From assembly GCA_029821415.1 (NCBI GenBank), contig JALGTJ010000156.1:1-5922 (forward strand): 5,922 bases of DNA, written 5' to 3'. The translations under genes and the position numbers were made by a program. Below, in pieces: positions 5,419-5,922 of the stretch; positions within the stretch are counted from its first letter, which is position 1, and the number at the start of each line of letters is the position of its first letter. Source of the DNA: Candidatus Zipacnadia bacterium. GTDB lineage: Bacteria > Armatimonadota > Zipacnadia > Zipacnadales > Zipacnadaceae. The notes below the pieces were generated by a model, which was given only the letters and a program-made list of their open reading frames with translations, made no database searches and was not told the DNA's origin.

Positions 5419-5922
5419 ATGTATTGCCTGCCACAGTTGCTATGGTACGGAATGTTGATAGCTGTTCTGCTCGTGATATGCGGTAGTGCTCCCCGGGCGC
5501 AATCCGACGAAGCTGGGGGCTGGAAGCCGCATCTGATCCGCCAGGGCGACGGCCAGGGCGGGTGGGTACTCAAGGAGGCGGAGTGTCAGATCCTGCGTTA
5601 CCGCGAACGGGGGTGGACAGCAGGCTTTGGCGTAGCCCAGATGGACAATGGGGAAATCGTGCTTTTGGGTAAAGACGGAGGAAATAGCTGGACGGAATTC
5701 AAACAGATCGGTAATCTGACCGGCCGGCCGATGATGCTCGCTTATCTGGGTGGCGGCAATCTGACCTTTGTGTCGGGGAAACGCTACTTCAGCAGTGATT
5801 ACGGCAGAACGTGGTCGGAGTCCGTGGAGGTGCCGCCTGCCAGCAACGGAGGTTTCTTTGGCACAGAGGGCAATCCTCTGGTAGACGGTGATGAGCAGGG
5901 CAACGTGATACGGATGGCCGAG
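5419..5922 (+). CDS. Exported BNR/Asp-box sialidase-fold protein, paralogue 3, partial at the 3' side
   Basis: The frame is open for 168 codons to the window edge, so the C-terminus is missing. It starts MYCLPQLLWYGMLIAVLLVI, a signal peptide with a likely cut after PRA27, at the same position as in paralogue 2. Cys21 does not fit a lipobox because Ile precedes it. Mature residues 35-84 follow the sisters closely (WKPHLIRQGDGQGGWV, then FGVAQMDNGEIVLLG). At G84-K85 (5670/5671) the protein jumps straight to KDGGNSW. It lacks 23 residues (69 nt) found in paralogue 1, including one beta strand and the Ser of the first Asp-box. The second Asp-box SSDYGRTW (125-132) is intact. The sequence matches paralogue 1 in some stretches and paralogue 2 in others. 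The frame survives the gap, so a protein can be made, but blade 1 of the propeller should be disturbed. Confidence 0.85.
   Translation, partial: MYCLPQLLWYGMLIAVLLVICGSAPRAQSDEAGGWKPHLIRQGDGQGGWVLKEAECQILRYRERGWTAGFGVAQMDNGEIVLLGKDGGNSWTEFKQIGNLTGRPMMLAYLGGGNLTFVSGKRYFSSDYGRTWSESVEVPPASNGGFFGTEGNPLVDGDEQGNVIRMAE

Larger units (their letters stand above)
2926..5922 (+). repeat. Tandem array of three BNR paralogues
   Basis: Three head-to-tail gene copies are aligned by the shared TGGAAGCCGCAT at 2962, 4248 and 5521, giving periods of 1286 and 1273 nt. Nucleotide identity is high in patches; for example 3564-3599 and 4838-4873 are identical over 36 nt, while other stretches have diverged. The third copy runs off the window, so the array may contain more members. 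Confidence 0.85.

Overview
The window looks like an accessory carbohydrate-processing locus of a bacterium. It has AGGAGG-type ribosome binding sites at good spacing, ATG or GTG starts and short intergenic gaps (44-78 nt), and no visible terminators. All main genes lie on the + strand and read as one operon. From memory, serial Asp-box (BNR) sialidase-like propellers next to sulfatase-superfamily enzymes are typical of Planctomycetes/Lentisphaerae and of candidate phyla such as Latescibacterota or Poribacteria. No marker gene here fixes the taxonomy, so that assignment is weak inference.

Layout. Positions 1-93 (- strand) may hold the start of a divergent gene whose N-terminus is hydrophobic. 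Positions 94-333 are the upstream or divergent control region and carry no other supported gene. Positions 334-1444 encode a BNR/Asp-box protein broken by a frameshift near 487. Positions 1523-2881 encode a sulfatase-superfamily hydrolase with an unusual nucleophile motif and no DPHxP segment. Positions 2926-4098, 4146-5372 and 5419-5922 (running off the window) are three tandem paralogues of a second BNR/Asp-box family. Their period is about 1273-1286 nt, and the last two also share a duplicated leader with its Shine-Dalgarno sequence.

How the genes may work together. A sulfatase-like enzyme beside several sialidase-fold beta-propellers suggests uptake-linked processing or recognition of a decorated, perhaps sulfated, glycan. 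Paralogues 2 and 3 carry signal peptides and should be exported. Paralogue 1, the sulfatase-like protein and the broken first gene have none and should be cytoplasmic. None of the propellers has a recognisable FRIP motif, so true sialidase activity is doubtful.

The most striking pattern is that four of the five + strand genes each appear to lack one compact segment. Two gaps can be measured against paralogues inside this window (66 and 69 nt). The other two, in the first BNR gene and the sulfatase-like gene, are inferred from family knowledge. Only the gene at 4146-5372 looks intact. This is either real remodelling or decay of the cluster, or an assembly artefact, and read mapping would decide.
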